Part shown: positions 45,652-57,832 of the stretch, piece by piece
Layout of the letters: every line of letters begins with the position of its first letter
Position numbering within the stretch: position 1 is the stretch's first letter
DNA from: Orobanche coerulescens
Taxonomy: Eukaryota; Streptophyta; Magnoliopsida; Lamiales; Orobanchaceae
Direction of reading: 5' to 3'
Assembly: GCA_033398695.1 (NCBI GenBank)
Contig: CM065804.1
Location: 8,913,001-8,977,000 of the forward strand
Length of the DNA: 64,000 bases
Notes under the pieces: generated by a model
The model's input: only the letters and a program-made list of their open reading frames with translations
Told to the model about the DNA's origin: nothing
Database searches by the model: none
Position numbers and translations under genes: made by a program

Positions 45652-46823
45652 TGTAATATCTGAATTTATTATTGTGTATTTTATCTGTAGTTGAACCCTG
45701 TATTATTCGGAATTGTGATCTCGATAATTAGAATATGATATTTCTCACATTGGTATATTTGTACATAAGTATATCATCATGCATAATTTCTCATGCGAAC
45801 TCGTGATAGCGCACGCTAAGAATGTAGCTTAACGCGCGCTATCGGCTACAACTAGCGCACGCTACGAATGTAGGATTTGCGTGTGCTAGGCAGTCAATTA
45901 TCGAGCTAGGCGGCTAGCACATGCGCCAGCCGGGACATGGGTCCGGATAAGATTCCCGCGGATGAACCTGGACAGATTTGGAGTCAACGCTTATTAGCGT
46001 GCGCTAAGATTTGTATGGTAGCGTACGCTAATCAGCCAATGTGCAGAAACTTTATTTAAAGGACAGCACTCCATTTCTACTTATTCCCCTTCATTTGTTC
46101 TTCGTTCCTTGGAAGTCCAGAGAGCCTTTTCTACTCCTTAAACACATACAAATCCGCCTTACTTGATCATTAAATATTAAAGAGTGCTTATACTTGATCA
46201 TTGAAGAAGAATTCACTTTGAAGTGACACTCAAGCAACCGGAGCTGGATTCTACCTTTTTGAATCAGTGATTTCTTCATTAAAGGTATGTTAATTCTATC
46301 TCCAACTTTAGATTCGTGTTATGAAGAATGAGATGATCATGCTAGCAAGATATTGAGTTCCATTGGTGAATTATTCAACAAATATCATGTTTAGAAGATT
46401 GGAATAATTATACTTATGATATTATTGTTGGAACCTCGTAGTTGGAATCCTAGTACGTCAAATTATGAGAGGAACATTCTGAAGTTGATTATCCGTATGA
46501 TTTATGTTGTCTTATTGATCATAAAATTAGAGGTGATATCACTTTTGGTTATAAGGACTTAAGGAAAGAATCATCTTAGGAAGTATCATTTCGTATAAGT
46601 TGGAATTGTTAGTTCACCTTCAAGATGAAGTCTGAATGTGAATAATGATAATAGAATCTAGTGCACCAACCGGAGATCACCGAAATTCGCATGAGAATGA
46701 TAATCAAGTTCGAATATAAGAGTTGTGATGATATTCTTTTCCTTGAAACTCAAAGATGATTGGATCCGTAGGATCATTCATAAGTTTATGAACATAACAT
46801 GTAGTCGGGTAACACATGTTAAT
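45652..46823 (+). repeat. Left part of a split Tekay-like solo LTR
   Basis: Starts TGTAATATCTGAATT after GGCTC (45647-45651). A dyad array of GCGCACGCTA/TAGCGTACGCTA (about 45812-46030), a TATA-like TTTATTTAAAGGACAGCAC and an AAG|GTATGTT donor-like site (GT at 46285) follow. It is interrupted at TTAAT by the full-length element; the rest is at 56614-57827. Confidence 0.88.
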
Positions 46824-46977
46824 TGTTAATACCCGAGATTTCTGATGTGCATTTGAACCTTATGATATTGTATTTGTTGCATATCTGAGTATTATTCTCC
46901 GTATTTCATGATCCGGTGTTGTTGAGCGTATGATTTCATGAATGTATTCAATATTGGGATTTTTACACATGTAGCGC

Positions 46978-47395
46978 ACGCTATCGACTAGGCGTAGCGT
47001 ACGCTAATTTGGGTTTAGTAGCGCACGCTATATATGAACCTTAGCGCGTGCTATACGTAGTCAGCATGATTGAGACGTGTTGGTAGGTGAGATCAGGCTG
47101 CGGATCTCGTTGGGATTATGTCGGGATGAACCTGGACGGCTTTTGGAAAAGCCGAGTCAACGATGTTTAGCGCACGCTACTGGTATGAGGATAGCGCATG
47201 CTAAATGTTGAGTACAGTGAGGTCAGTAAGCTTCGTATGGCCGTTAGCGCACGCTATGTGAGTGGTAGTGTACGCTAATTGATGTACTTAGCGCACGTAA
47301 GAGGGATGTTAGCGTACGCTAAGTCGAGACCAGGCAGAACAGTAGGCTGCAAGCCCGTTAGCGAATGCTATGGGTATGGGGTAGCGCGCGCTAAT
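46978..47395 (+). repeat. TAGCGCACGCTA dyad array in the 5' LTR
   Basis: Twelve copies of TAGCG(CA/TA/CG)CGCTA or one-base variants in 420 bp, ending 11 bp before the TATA box. The 3' LTR has the matching twelve at about 54318-54740. Variants mostly differ by CG to TG or CA. Confidence 0.92.
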
Positions 47396-47613
47396 AACCA
47401 TTTTTTATAAATAGGACAGCACCCTCCTTCATTTTCAGACTTCCATTTCAAACCACAACTTATTTCCGCGACTTTGAGAGCTACCCTCTCCATCTTCAAC
47501 CTTCATATTCAGCTTCCTAACACATCATTGAAGACAAGAGGCTTTGAGGATCGGTGTTCTAGCTTTTGGACATAAAGTTCATCAAGTTATTCCAATTTAT
47601 CCTTCCGTTTAAG

Positions 47614-48953
47614 GTATGTTACGATTCACCAAGCTAGAATTTATGTTCTTAGCTATGCTTTGAGCTTGTTTTGGAAATCATGGGACTAGTTAATGATCTT
47701 TTGAAGTCCAGCACCATATTTTGGAGATTAGAACCCGATTATACCTTATTTTTCTTCCATTATTTAGAGTATCGATTTAGCCTCGGTGGATGAAAACCGT
47801 AGCATGTAGTATCTTTAATTCGTTGGAATAATGAGCATGATCTCAGTTAAATTCTATGAACACCTTCGATGTCTCACTGATGAGATTCATGTATGTTAGA
47901 AGAATTTGTGTTGACAATATTCTTCATGTTCATGTGGATGATAAATCGGCTATGTCCTTGAACCCAAACCGGATCACCGTAGTGTCGTTTTCCTTGCGTA
48001 ATACTTGGGCATGCTTGTCATCTTGAATAACATTTGTGGTAAAATCATAATAGCCGGACATATGAGAATTTGGAATTTGAATCTCATACTTAGAAACCGA
48101 AATCTTTAACATCTTGTAAACCTTGGAACTTATAAACATCGGCACTTCACTTTCGAAATGATCGTTCAACTCTCATGAAGTGTATTATCATTTTCCGGTT
48201 CAGCCCTCATCTAGTGTACTAGCCATGCACCGGCCTTACGTCACTATTTTACGATTTTAAGTATTAGGTGATCATACGTTAGTATCGAGTAGTATGTTAA
48301 GTTCCTTGTATCTCTTTTTGAACATGGTCCGAGCCTTGCATAGGGGTCGATCGAGGGGCGGTGGCATACGGACGCGTGACATTTGTTGGAGTATTTCATT
48401 CTTGCCATTTTCGAGGCAAGTATCATATGTTGAGTTTGGTTTATGTTGGAACTTTGATCATGCATATAGTTTTGTTCATGTTGACGAGTATGAGATTAAT
48501 TTCTTTGATTTCTCGTGGTATTCGTTATTAATTGTTCGTATTGATGAACATATTGAAATACATATATGTATGCATGATTGCATGGTTTATATTGTAAATG
48601 ATCCGAGGGGGTCATGAGGATCTATGCTGAGGGCGCTGGATCGAATGTCCACCATGTGTTAGTCCGACGGGATCATCATGGGGATCTATGCTGAGGGCGC
48701 TGGATCGTTGGATGGGTTTTCCACCATGCGTTGGTCCGACGGGATCATCATGGGGATCTATATCGAGGGCGCCAGATTGTTGGATTACCCTGTATTGTGT
48801 TGATGGAATCGTGAGGATTCGCATCGTCGGATTCCGGGGATGGAAGTCCGTTTTGTATGTATTTTGATGCATCGTTGATTTATGTATTGTGATACTTGTA
48901 CTAGCATTATTTTGCTAACCCCTTCGGGGGTGGACATTTGTTTTGATGTTCAG
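47614..48953 (+). promoter_or_regulatory. Candidate intron inside the LTR leader
   Basis: A GT donor (AAG|GTATGTT) at 47614 and a GC-type donor (GAG|GCAAGTA) at 48416 both lie before a branch-point-like TTGCTAAC and a TGTTCAG|G acceptor ending at 48953, 36 bases further on. The same set occurs in the 3' LTR (GC at 55762, acceptor 56299), in the split solo LTR (GT 46285, GC 57087, acceptor 57496) and, on minus, in the solo LTR at 12107-15580 (GC 14529, acceptor 12422). Splicing is inferred, not shown. Confidence 0.45.
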
Positions 48954-49267
48954 GTAGCCGAGGAGCGGGGAAGCAGCCACAGTACCGACATGACGATGAA
49001 GTGGCTCAGTGATGTGGAGGATGTTTATTGTTATTGTGATTGTCTTCTTGGTTCATTTTTCAGTACTCGAGTACGCGTGTCTTATTAATATTTCGAGATG
49101 GTTGTAATAATGACTCATTTGATCTGTCTCAAACCGGTTTTGTATTTGGAACTTTCATGGTACTGTTGTAGTATATTTTACATTTCTTCTAATCAGCCTT
49201 GTAAATCCTTACTGAAAGGGTTTACGGCGCTGTAATTATTCCGAATATCTCGGGGTGTTACAGAATA

Positions 49268-49279
49268 TGGTATCGGAGC
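49268..49279 (+). promoter_or_regulatory. Primer binding site, initiator Met tRNA
   Basis: TGGTATCGGAGC, five bases after the LTR end. Confidence 0.88.
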
Positions 49280-49504
49280 TAAGATTCATGGATATCTTGG
49301 CAGTCGGGTTAGTTGGCTCTGTTTACGTTATTTGATTATGGGTCAGTTGTAACATCACTACTGAGCCAGCATCGTCGTGTGGACCGTGGTTGTAAGTCTC
49401 CTAATCTGAAATACTACTGTTTTATTTAATTCTTGTTTTGTGAATATTGACGGACTTTCTTTTAAAAAAGTTTGCCCTGGATATTGAGTATTTGTGTTTA
49501 GAGT

Positions 49505-50766
49505 ATGTTGAGGGGAGGTCGTGGACGCGGACGTGGTCGTGGACGCGGACGTGGAAATGCGAGACAGGAGGATTCGGCGTCTACCCCAAAATTATCCGCT
49601 TGTCGAACCGATTCCCATTCTGGAGGACAGCAGGCATCAGAAAATAATAATGCAGATCCTAACGTGCCGGGAGTGCTTCAACAGGTGGTTGCTCAGATAA
49701 ACCAGTTTGCTCAAGTTGTTGATCGCATAGAGACGGCGATGGGACAGCAGCATCACGAGGATAATCGGGGGAATAAATGGCTTAATGAGGTGGTCAAATT
49801 GCACCCTCCAAAATTTGACGGTTCTGCTGAGACAATTACTTGGGATCATTGGTTGAAGAAGTTAGAAAATATCTTTGCAGGGATTAACTGCCCTGACGAC
49901 CGAAAGGTTCCGATAGCCCAGTATCTCCTGACTGGGGAGGCTTTCGACTGGTGGGAGGCCATTCGACCTGAGAATCATAATGCTGAATGGACGGAGTTCA
50001 AATTAATGATGGAAGCGCAATATTGTTCTCGCCCAGTTAGAGAGGCCCGAGTCCGGGAGTTTTTATCACCACAAAATTTAGAGGCATCTGTGACAGACGT
50101 GATTAAGACTTTTAATCACCAGCTGACTTATGTACGCCACTTGGTCAGGACCGAGGCGGAGAGGATTTTCCATTTCGACATGCGGATGAAACCGGAAATT
50201 CAGCAGTATATGTCTGGATTTGAATGTACCAGCTTGCGACAGTATCAGGACAAAGCACTGGCCTATGATATGAAAGAGGCGGCAGTAGAAAAGTCAACGG
50301 AAGCAAAGAAGCAGAAAGTGTCTGGCAACTTCACGGAGAATAAGAGTAGTGGGCCCCGCAAGGGCAGTCCTCATTTCATTCATCCAGGAGGCCTCCGCAT
50401 CCTTCTCGAGGTGGAAAGAAGTTCCGGGCAACACCAACCGTTTCAGACGCAGGGAAGAAATGTTATAACTGTGGCAAAACGGGGCATGTTCGACGTGATT
50501 GTTTTGCACCTGCTGTGACCTATTTCGAGTGTGGAGAGGAAGGACATAGCGCAACATTTTGTGGAAATGCGACTCGGTCTTTTGGTACTCGCACTCCTGC
50601 ACCAGTTCCGAAGGACACTAGTGTAAACCAGACGCAGCAAAGTGGTTTCCAGCAGCAGAATGTTGGGAAAAGAGAGGCATCCAGCGCTGGGTCCGTTCCT
50701 CCGCGTATTTACGAGATGAAGAAGTCAGACGATCAGAACACAACTGTTGCATCAGATACGATTTAG
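49505..50766 (+). pseudogene. Chromovirus gag with one frameshift and a terminal stop
   Basis: Starts MLRGGRGRGRGRGRGRG, a basic RG-rich N-terminus. The capsid domain follows (WLNEVVKLHPPKFDGSAE, WDHWLKKLENIF, LTGEAFDWWEA, FKLMMEAQYCSRPVREARV). A one-base shift near 50380-50392 moves the frame; the new frame holds two zinc knuckles, CYNCGKTGHVRRDC and a second YFECGEEGHSATFC. A TAG at 50764 separates it from protease in the same frame. Gag binds and packages element RNA. Confidence 0.9.
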
Positions 50767-50772
50767 ATCCTT

Positions 50773-53700
50773 TTGCAATCAGTTAGTGTCTTATTCGATT
50801 CAGGAGCTACGCATTCTTTCATATCTTTGAACTATGTTAAGCGTTTGAAAATCTCGTGCTTGTATGATTGTGAACCTTATGCAGGGTTACCGAGCATAGA
50901 GAAACTTGTGGGAACCCTAGAAACTAGAGATTTTCCAGTGATTATAGGAGGGAGAGATTGGCCATCAAATCTTATTGTAGTCGACATCCTTGGTGACGAT
51001 TTAATTCTCGGAGATGATTGGCTCAATCGTTATGGAGCTATTTTGAATTACCGAAAGAGAGTCATTTCTATCATTGCTGATGACGGATCTGAACATTTAT
51101 TCAAAGGATGGAGACCGGGAAGCTCAGGAAAATTGATCAAAGCGATGAAAGCAGTGAGATTGCTAAAGCAGGGTTGTTACGGATTTTGGTGTTATGCCAT
51201 GAAGAAAGAAGGAGGAGTAGAGCTCTCCTCTATTCCAATTGTGAATGAATTCTCAGATGTATTCCCTGACGAACTACCTGGGTTACCTCCGCAGAGAGAA
51301 GTGGAGTTCACTATCGAATTAGAGCCTGGAGCCGCTCCTATTTCTAGGGCACCATACCGTATGGCGCCAACCGAGATGTATGAATTAAAGAAACAACTTG
51401 AGGAATTATTGCAGAAGGGTTATATTCAACCTAGCGTCTCTCCTTGGGGAGCACCCGTCCTCTTTGTCCGGAAGAAAGATGGATCCCTTCGATTATGTAT
51501 TAATTATAGGGAGCTAAACAAGGTGACGATCAAGAACAAGTATCATATACCTCGGATCGACGATTTGTTTGATCAACTGCAAGGGGCAAGGGTATTCTCG
51601 AAGATTGACTTTCGATCAGGATACCATCAATTGAGAATTAAGGAATCGGACATACCAAAATTTGCTTTCAGATCCTGGTACGGGCATTATGAATTCGTGG
51701 TGATGCCATTTGGACTTACCAATGCTCCTGCGGTATTTATGCAATTGATGAATCGGGTATTCTTAGAATACTTGGATAAATTTGTGGTAGTCTTCATCAA
51801 TGACATCTTGATCTATTTGAAATACACAGAGGAACATGCAGAGCATTTGCATATCGTTTTGAGCACTTTGAGAAAGGAACATCTCTATGCGAAACTTTCT
51901 AAATGCGAATTCTGGCTTAAAGAGGTGACCTTCCTTGGGCATGTAATATCATCTAACGGAGTTCAGGTGGACCCGAAGAAAGTCGAGGCAATCTTGGAAT
52001 GGGAATCTCCTAATAATGTGAAAGAAGTCCGGAGTTTCTTGGGACTTGCTGGATATTATCGCCGTTTTGTAGAAGGATTTTCCAAAATCGCTCGTCCACT
52101 TACTCAGCTGATGCAGAAAACCCAAAAATTCGTGTGGAATGAGAAATGTCAGGCGGGTTTTGATGAACTTAAGAGAAGACTGACGACAGCGCCTATACTA
52201 GCGTTACCAGATGGAACAGATGGATTCATGGTATACAACGATGCTTCAAATCAGGGTCTGGGATGTGTATTGATGCAAAAGGATAAGGTGATTGCCTATG
52301 CCTCTCAACAGTTGAAACCGTACGAATTTAATTACCCGACTCATGATCTGGAGTTAGCAGCTGTAGTCTTTGCTCTAAAAATTTGGCGACATTATTTATA
52401 CGGCACTCATTGTCAGATCTTTACAGATCATAAGAGCCTCAAGTATATTTTCAGTCAGAAGGAACTAAATATGAGGCAGAGAAGGTGGCTGGAATTGATC
52501 AAGGATTACGATTTGGAAATCCTTTATCATCCAGGCAAAGCAAACGTTGTAGCTGATGCACTGAGCCGAAAACCTGTTTCTCTTCGAGTGTTGGAAGCGC
52601 TTACGTCCCAAACCAACATTCAACGAGAACTAATCCGTGAAGGAATTGAAGTGTGGTCGCAGGAAGCCCAAGGGCAATTGTGTGTGATGGAACTAACTTC
52701 GTCGTTGGTTGAAGAAATCAAATCTAAGCAGTTGAATGATTCTCTGATTCTTCGATTATGTGATGAAGTGAACAAAGGGAAGGCCCCAGGATTCGTGATA
52801 CAGGATGGAGTTCTGATATTTCAGAGTCGACTTTGCGTTCCCGATGATGATGTTCTGAGACAGACAATTCTGAAGGAAGCTCACAGCGCGCCCTATTCTA
52901 TTCACCTGGGCAGCAGTAAGATGTATAAGGATCTAAAACAAAACTTCTGGTGGGGAAATATGAAGAAGGACGTAGCAAAATACATTTCGAAGTGTTTGAC
53001 TTGTCAGCAGGTTAAGATTGAACATCAGCGACCTGCCGGAATGTTGAAGCCACTTCCGATCCCTGAGTGGAAGTGGGAGGATATCTCGATGGATTTCATC
53101 ACCAGTATGCCAAGGACCAAGACAGGAATGAATATGATTTGGGTTGTAGTTGATCGACTAACCAAGTCGGCTCATTTTCTAGGAATTAAAGACACATGGG
53201 GACCCGAGAGATTGGCGCGAGTATTTATTGCAGAGATAGTCAGATTGCATGGGACGCCAAAGACCATTATTTCAGATCGAGATGGTCGCTTCGTGTCGCA
53301 CTTCTGGAAGGCAGTTCACAGGGCTTTGGGGACCGAGCTGAACTTTAGCACGGCTTATCATCCTCAGACGGACGGTCAGTCCGAAAGGACTATTCAGACA
53401 GTAGAAGACATGCTTAGAGCTTGTGCCTTGGATTGGTCAAGTGACTAGGAAGTTCACTTGCCGTTGATTAAATTCACACATAACAATAGTTGGCATGCTT
53501 CGATTAAGATGGCACCATTTGAATCTTTGTACAGGAGAAGATGCCGATCACCCCTGTGCTGGGATGATTCTTCGGACTTGATCGGGACGGAACCGGAATT
53601 GATAGTTCAGACTCATGAGAAGATAGCTTTGATTCGGGAAAGACTGTTGACTGCCCAGAGTCGACAGAAGTCTTATGCTGATATGCGCCGTCGCCCACTG

Positions 53701-54130
53701 GAGTTTGATATTGGGGACCACGTACTATTGAAGATGTTTCCTACCCGGAGAATTTTCCATTTTGGAAAGTAAGGAAAGCCGAGTCCGAGATATATCGGAC
53801 CATTTGAGACCCTCGAGAGAGTTGGGGATTTAGCATACAGGTTGGCCTTACCGCCATCGCTGAGTCATGTTCATAATGTGTTTCATGTATCCCAGTTACG
53901 GAAGTATGTACCAGATCCCAGTCATATCATTGATTTCGACGAAATCGAGATAGCTAATGACGGCACCTTCGAAGAGAGACCAATCAAGATACTTGAGAGT
54001 CAGATCAACAATTGAGGAATAAACCAATACACTTGGTTAAAGTTCAATGGTCACGACACGGAGCTGAAGAGGCCACTTGGGAAACGGAGGACAGTATGAA
54101 GGCTAGATATCTAGAGTTGTTTTCATCTTA
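50773..54130 (+). pseudogene. Chromovirus pol: protease, RT, RNase H, integrase, chromodomain (defective)
   Basis: Protease: [13 protein letters not shown] (residues 6-18). [21 protein letters not shown] through [20 protein letters not shown] and [10 protein letters not shown]; the active site reads FINDILIY, so the first catalytic Asp is Asn (codon 51799-51801). RNase [25 protein letters not shown] and a [13 protein letters not shown] end. Integrase: [34 protein letters not shown] and the QSERT site. In-frame stops occur at 53446 (TAG) and 53770 (TAA), then a frameshift near 54000; the chromodomain part (LVKVQWSRHGAEEATW) lies in another frame and ends about 54130. The chromodomain would guide insertion to heterochromatin. 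Confidence 0.93.
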
Positions 54131-54154
54131 AGTTTCGGGACAAAACTTCTTTTT

Positions 54155-54166
54155 AGGGAGGGAGGA
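54155..54166 (+). promoter_or_regulatory. Polypurine tract
   Basis: AGGGAGGGAGGA, directly before the 3' LTR TGTAATACCC. Confidence 0.82.
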
Positions 54167-56608
54167 TGTAATACCCGAGATTTCTGATGTGTATTTGAAC
54201 CTTATGATATTATATTTGTTGCATTTTGATCTGAGTACTATTCTCCGTATTTCATGATCCGGTGTTGTTGAGCGTATGATTTCATGAATGTGTTCAATAT
54301 TGTGATTTTTGCACATGTAGCGCACGCTATCGACTAGGCGTAGCGTACGCTAATTTGGGTTTAGTAGCGCACGCTATATATGAACCTTAGCGTGCGCTAT
54401 ATGTAGTCAGCATGATTGAGACGTGTTGGTAGGTGAGATCAGGCCGCGGATCTTGTTGGGATTATGTCGGGATGAACCTGGACGGCTTTTGGAAAAGCCG
54501 AGTCAATGATGTTCAGCGCACGCTACTGGTATGAGGATAGCGCATGCTAAATGTTGAGTACAGTGAGGTCAGTAAGCTTCGTATGGCCGTTAGCGCACGC
54601 TATGTGAGTGGTAGCGTACGCTAATTGATGTACTTAGCGCACGTAAGAGGGGTGTTAGCATACGCTAAGTCGAGACCAGACAGAACAGTAGGCTGCAAGC
54701 CCATTAGCGCACGCTATGGGTATGGGGTAGCGCGCGCTAATAACCATTTTTTATAAATAGGACAACACCCTCCTTCATTTTCAGACTTCCATTTCAAACC
54801 ACAACTTATTTCCGCGACTTTGAGAGCTACCCTCTCCATCTTCAACCTTCATATTCAGCTTCCTAACACATCATTGAAGACAAGAGGCTTTGAGGATCGG
54901 TGTTCTAGCTTTTGGACATAAAGTTCATCAAGTTATTCCAATTTATCCTTCCGTTTAAGGTATGTTACGATTCACCAAGCTAGAATTTAAGTTCTTAGCT
55001 ATGATTTGAGTTTGTTTTGAAAATCATGAGACTAGTTAATGATCTTTTGAAGTCCAGCACCATATTTTGGAGATTAGAACCCGATTATACCTTATTTTTC
55101 TTCCATTACTTAGAGTATCGATTTAGCCTCGGTGGATGAAAACCGTAGCATGTAGTATCCTTAATTCGTTGGAATAATGAGCATGATCTCAGTTAAATTC
55201 TATGAACACCTTCGATGTTTCACTGATGACATTCATGTATGTTAGAAGAATTTGTGTTGACAATATTCTTCATGTTCATGTGGATGATAAATCGGCCATG
55301 TCCTTGAACCCAAACCGGATCACCGTAGTGTCGTTTTCCTTGCGTAATACTTGGGCATGCTTGTCATCTTGAGTAACATTTGTGGTAAAATCATAATAGT
55401 CGGACATATGAGAATTTGGAATTTGAATCTCATACTTAGAAACCGAAATCTTTAACATCTTGTAAACCTTGGAACTCATAAACATCGGCACTTCACTTTC
55501 GAAATGATCGTTCAACTCTCATGAAGTGTATTATCATTTTCCGGTTCAGCCCTCATCTAGTGTACTAGCCATGCACCGGCCTTACGTCACTATTTTACGA
55601 TTTTAAGTATTAGGTGATCGTACGTTAGTATCGAGTAGTATGTTAAGTTCCTTGTATATCTTTTTAAACAAGGTCCGAGCCTTGCATAGGGGTCGATCGA
55701 GGGGCGGTGGCATACGGACGCGTGACATTTGTTGGAGTATTTCATTCTTGCCATTTTCGAGGCAAGTATCATATGTTGAGTTTGGTTTATGTTGGAACTT
55801 TGATCATGCATATAGTTTTGTTCATGTTTACGAGTATGAGATTAATTTCTTTGATTTCTCGTGGTATTCGTTATTAATTGTTCATATTGATGAACATATT
55901 GAAATGCATATATGTATGCATGATTGCATGGTTTATATTGTAAATGATGTGAGGGGGTCATGAGTATCTATGCTGAGGGCGCTGGATCGAATGTCCACCA
56001 TGTGTTGGTCCGACGGGATCATCATGGGGATCTATGCTGAGGGCGCTGGATCGTTGGACGGGTTTTCCACCATGCGTTGGTCCGACGGGATCATCATGGG
56101 GATGTATACCGATGGGGCTGGATCGTTTGATTACCCTGTATTGTGTTGATGGAATCGTGAGGATTCGCATCGTCGGATTCTGGGGACGGAAGTCCGTTTT
56201 ATATGTATTTTGATGCATCGTTGATTTATGTATTGTGATACTTGTACTAGCATTGTTTTGCTAACCCCTTCGGGGGTGGACATTTGTTTTGATGTTCAGG
56301 TAGCCGAGAAGCGGGGAAGCAGCCACAGTACCGACATGACGATGAAGTGGCTCAGTGATGTGGAGGATGTTTATTGTTATTGTGATTGTCTTCTTGGTTC
56401 ATTTTTCAGTACTCGAGTATGCGTGTCTTATTAATATTTCGAGATGGTTGTAATAATGACTCATTTGATCTGTCTCAAACCGGTTTTGTATTTGGAACTT
56501 TCATGGTACTATTGTAGTATATTTTACATTTCTTCTAATTAGCCTTGTAAATCCTTACTTAAAGGGTTTACGGCGCTGTAATTATTCCGAATATCTCGGG
56601 GTGTTACA
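54167..56608 (+). repeat. 3' LTR of the chromovirus
   Basis: 2442 bp. The 3-bp length difference from the 5' LTR is explained by four extra bases near 54220 and one fewer base at the start. Confidence 0.95.
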
Positions 56609-56613
56609 TTAAT

Positions 56614-57827
56614 CACTGAGGAATTCGTAAGTTTCATCACCGTTAGAACAAGTCTGCTGCCTAACAGTGAACTTCCATGCACGCTTAGCGTGAGCTAAGC
56701 TATGTAAATTAACGTACGCTAACGGGCATATTTAGCGTACGCTGCGATTGAAACTTAGCGTGCGTTAAGTCATCAGGCGAGTCAGTTGGCTGATCAGTGA
56801 GGTACTGACCGTGCATGGTTAGCGTACGCTAGGCTGTGTGTAATTGCGTGCGCTAACGAGTAGCCTTAACGTACGCTACATAGGATGCGTAGCGTGCGTT
56901 AAGCAAACCAGACAGATTTCTTTTAAGAACTTCCGACCGTATTTTGGATTGTTAGATGTTCGTTCGACGTGAGATGAATTCTATATTATTTTTTTTAAGG
57001 TTCGAGCTTCCTACGTGGTTGATCGAAGGGGCGACCTTCGAGTATTTCGTTTTTCGTGGAAGTATTGTTCTTGTCTTCCAATCGAGGCAAGTACCTTAAT
57101 TGTTTTATATTGTGATGTTATACATATTGTCGTGCATATATGTCGTTGTTGTATGTCCACATCGTGTTGGTCCGACGGGATCATCGGGGGATCTATGCTA
57201 GCGTGTGCTGGATCATCGGACGGGTTTTTCCACCTCGGGTTGGTTTGACAGAATCGTCGGGGGGTCTAGGCAGTGAACGCTGGTTAATTGGAATTACCAT
57301 GTGTATGTTGTGATATCATGTTGTGATTGTCATGTGTCTATGTTATTATTGAGTTTCTCGCAGGAGAAGACTCGTTGGTTCTTTTGTCATTTATGTTATT
57401 ATTATTCTTTGTGAGATATTGAATAATATGTTGTGGTACTTGTACTAGCAATCGTTGTGCTAACCCCTTCGGGGGTGAACATTTGTTTATGTTCAGGATC
57501 CAGGAGAGCAGGGAAACAACCACTGGAGTTACATGACGACGAGGGTGCAGAGTGATGTTCCGGCCATGTTTATTTGTCTGTTGTTTGTACCGTTTTAATA
57601 AGTACTCGAGTACGTAGTCGTTTATGATGATTTGGATTTGGTGATGTATTAATACTTTTCCGTTGAACATTCGTATTTTCAGTATTTGGTCAGAACTGTT
57701 GTATCTTAATTCCGTTATTTTCATACGTTGGTACCTGTTAATGTCTTTTCAATTCTTCGGCCTTGTAAATCCTTATGTAAAGGATTTATGGTGCTGTAAT
57801 ATTCCTGAATATATTGGGGGTGTTACA
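56614..57827 (+). repeat. Right part of the split solo LTR
   Basis: Continues after the TTAAT duplication, with further dyad motifs (TTAGCGTACGCTA, 56690-56910), a conserved block and GAG|GCAAGTA (57087), CCGACGGGATCATC repeats, GTGCTAAC and TGTTCAG|G (acceptor 57496). It ends GTGTTACA at 57827, followed by GGCTC (57828-57832), matching 45647-45651. Total solo LTR about 2.39 kb. Confidence 0.9.
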
Positions 57828-57832
57828 GGCTC

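Larger units (their letters stand above)
46824..49262 (+). repeat. 5' LTR of the chromovirus
   Basis: Runs TGTTAATACCCGAG to GTGTTACA. Ordered parts: dyad array (46978-47395), TATA box TATAAATAG (47406-47414), AAG|GTATGTT donor-like site (GT at 47614), a conserved block ending GAG|GCAAGTA (GC at 48416), CCGACGGGATCATC tandem repeats (about 48609-48790), TTGCTAAC (48913-48919) and TGTTCAG|G (AG at 48952-48953). Confidence 0.95.
46824..56608 (+). mobile_element. Full-length Tekay-like chromovirus with TSD
   Basis: TTAAT flanks both ends (46819-46823 and 56609-56613). LTRs of 2439 and 2442 bp, a Met-tRNA primer site, gag, protease, RT, RNase H, integrase, chromodomain and polypurine tract are all present, in Ty3/Gypsy order. 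The LTRs are highly similar (a few percent differences by eye), so the insertion is recent. One frameshift in gag, several stops and an altered RT active site make it defective. Confidence 0.95.

Noticed and set aside
48294..48617. 107-codon plus-strand ORF conserved in both LTRs
   Set aside because: Identity simply reflects duplicated LTRs; composition is not protein-like, and part overlaps the candidate intron.
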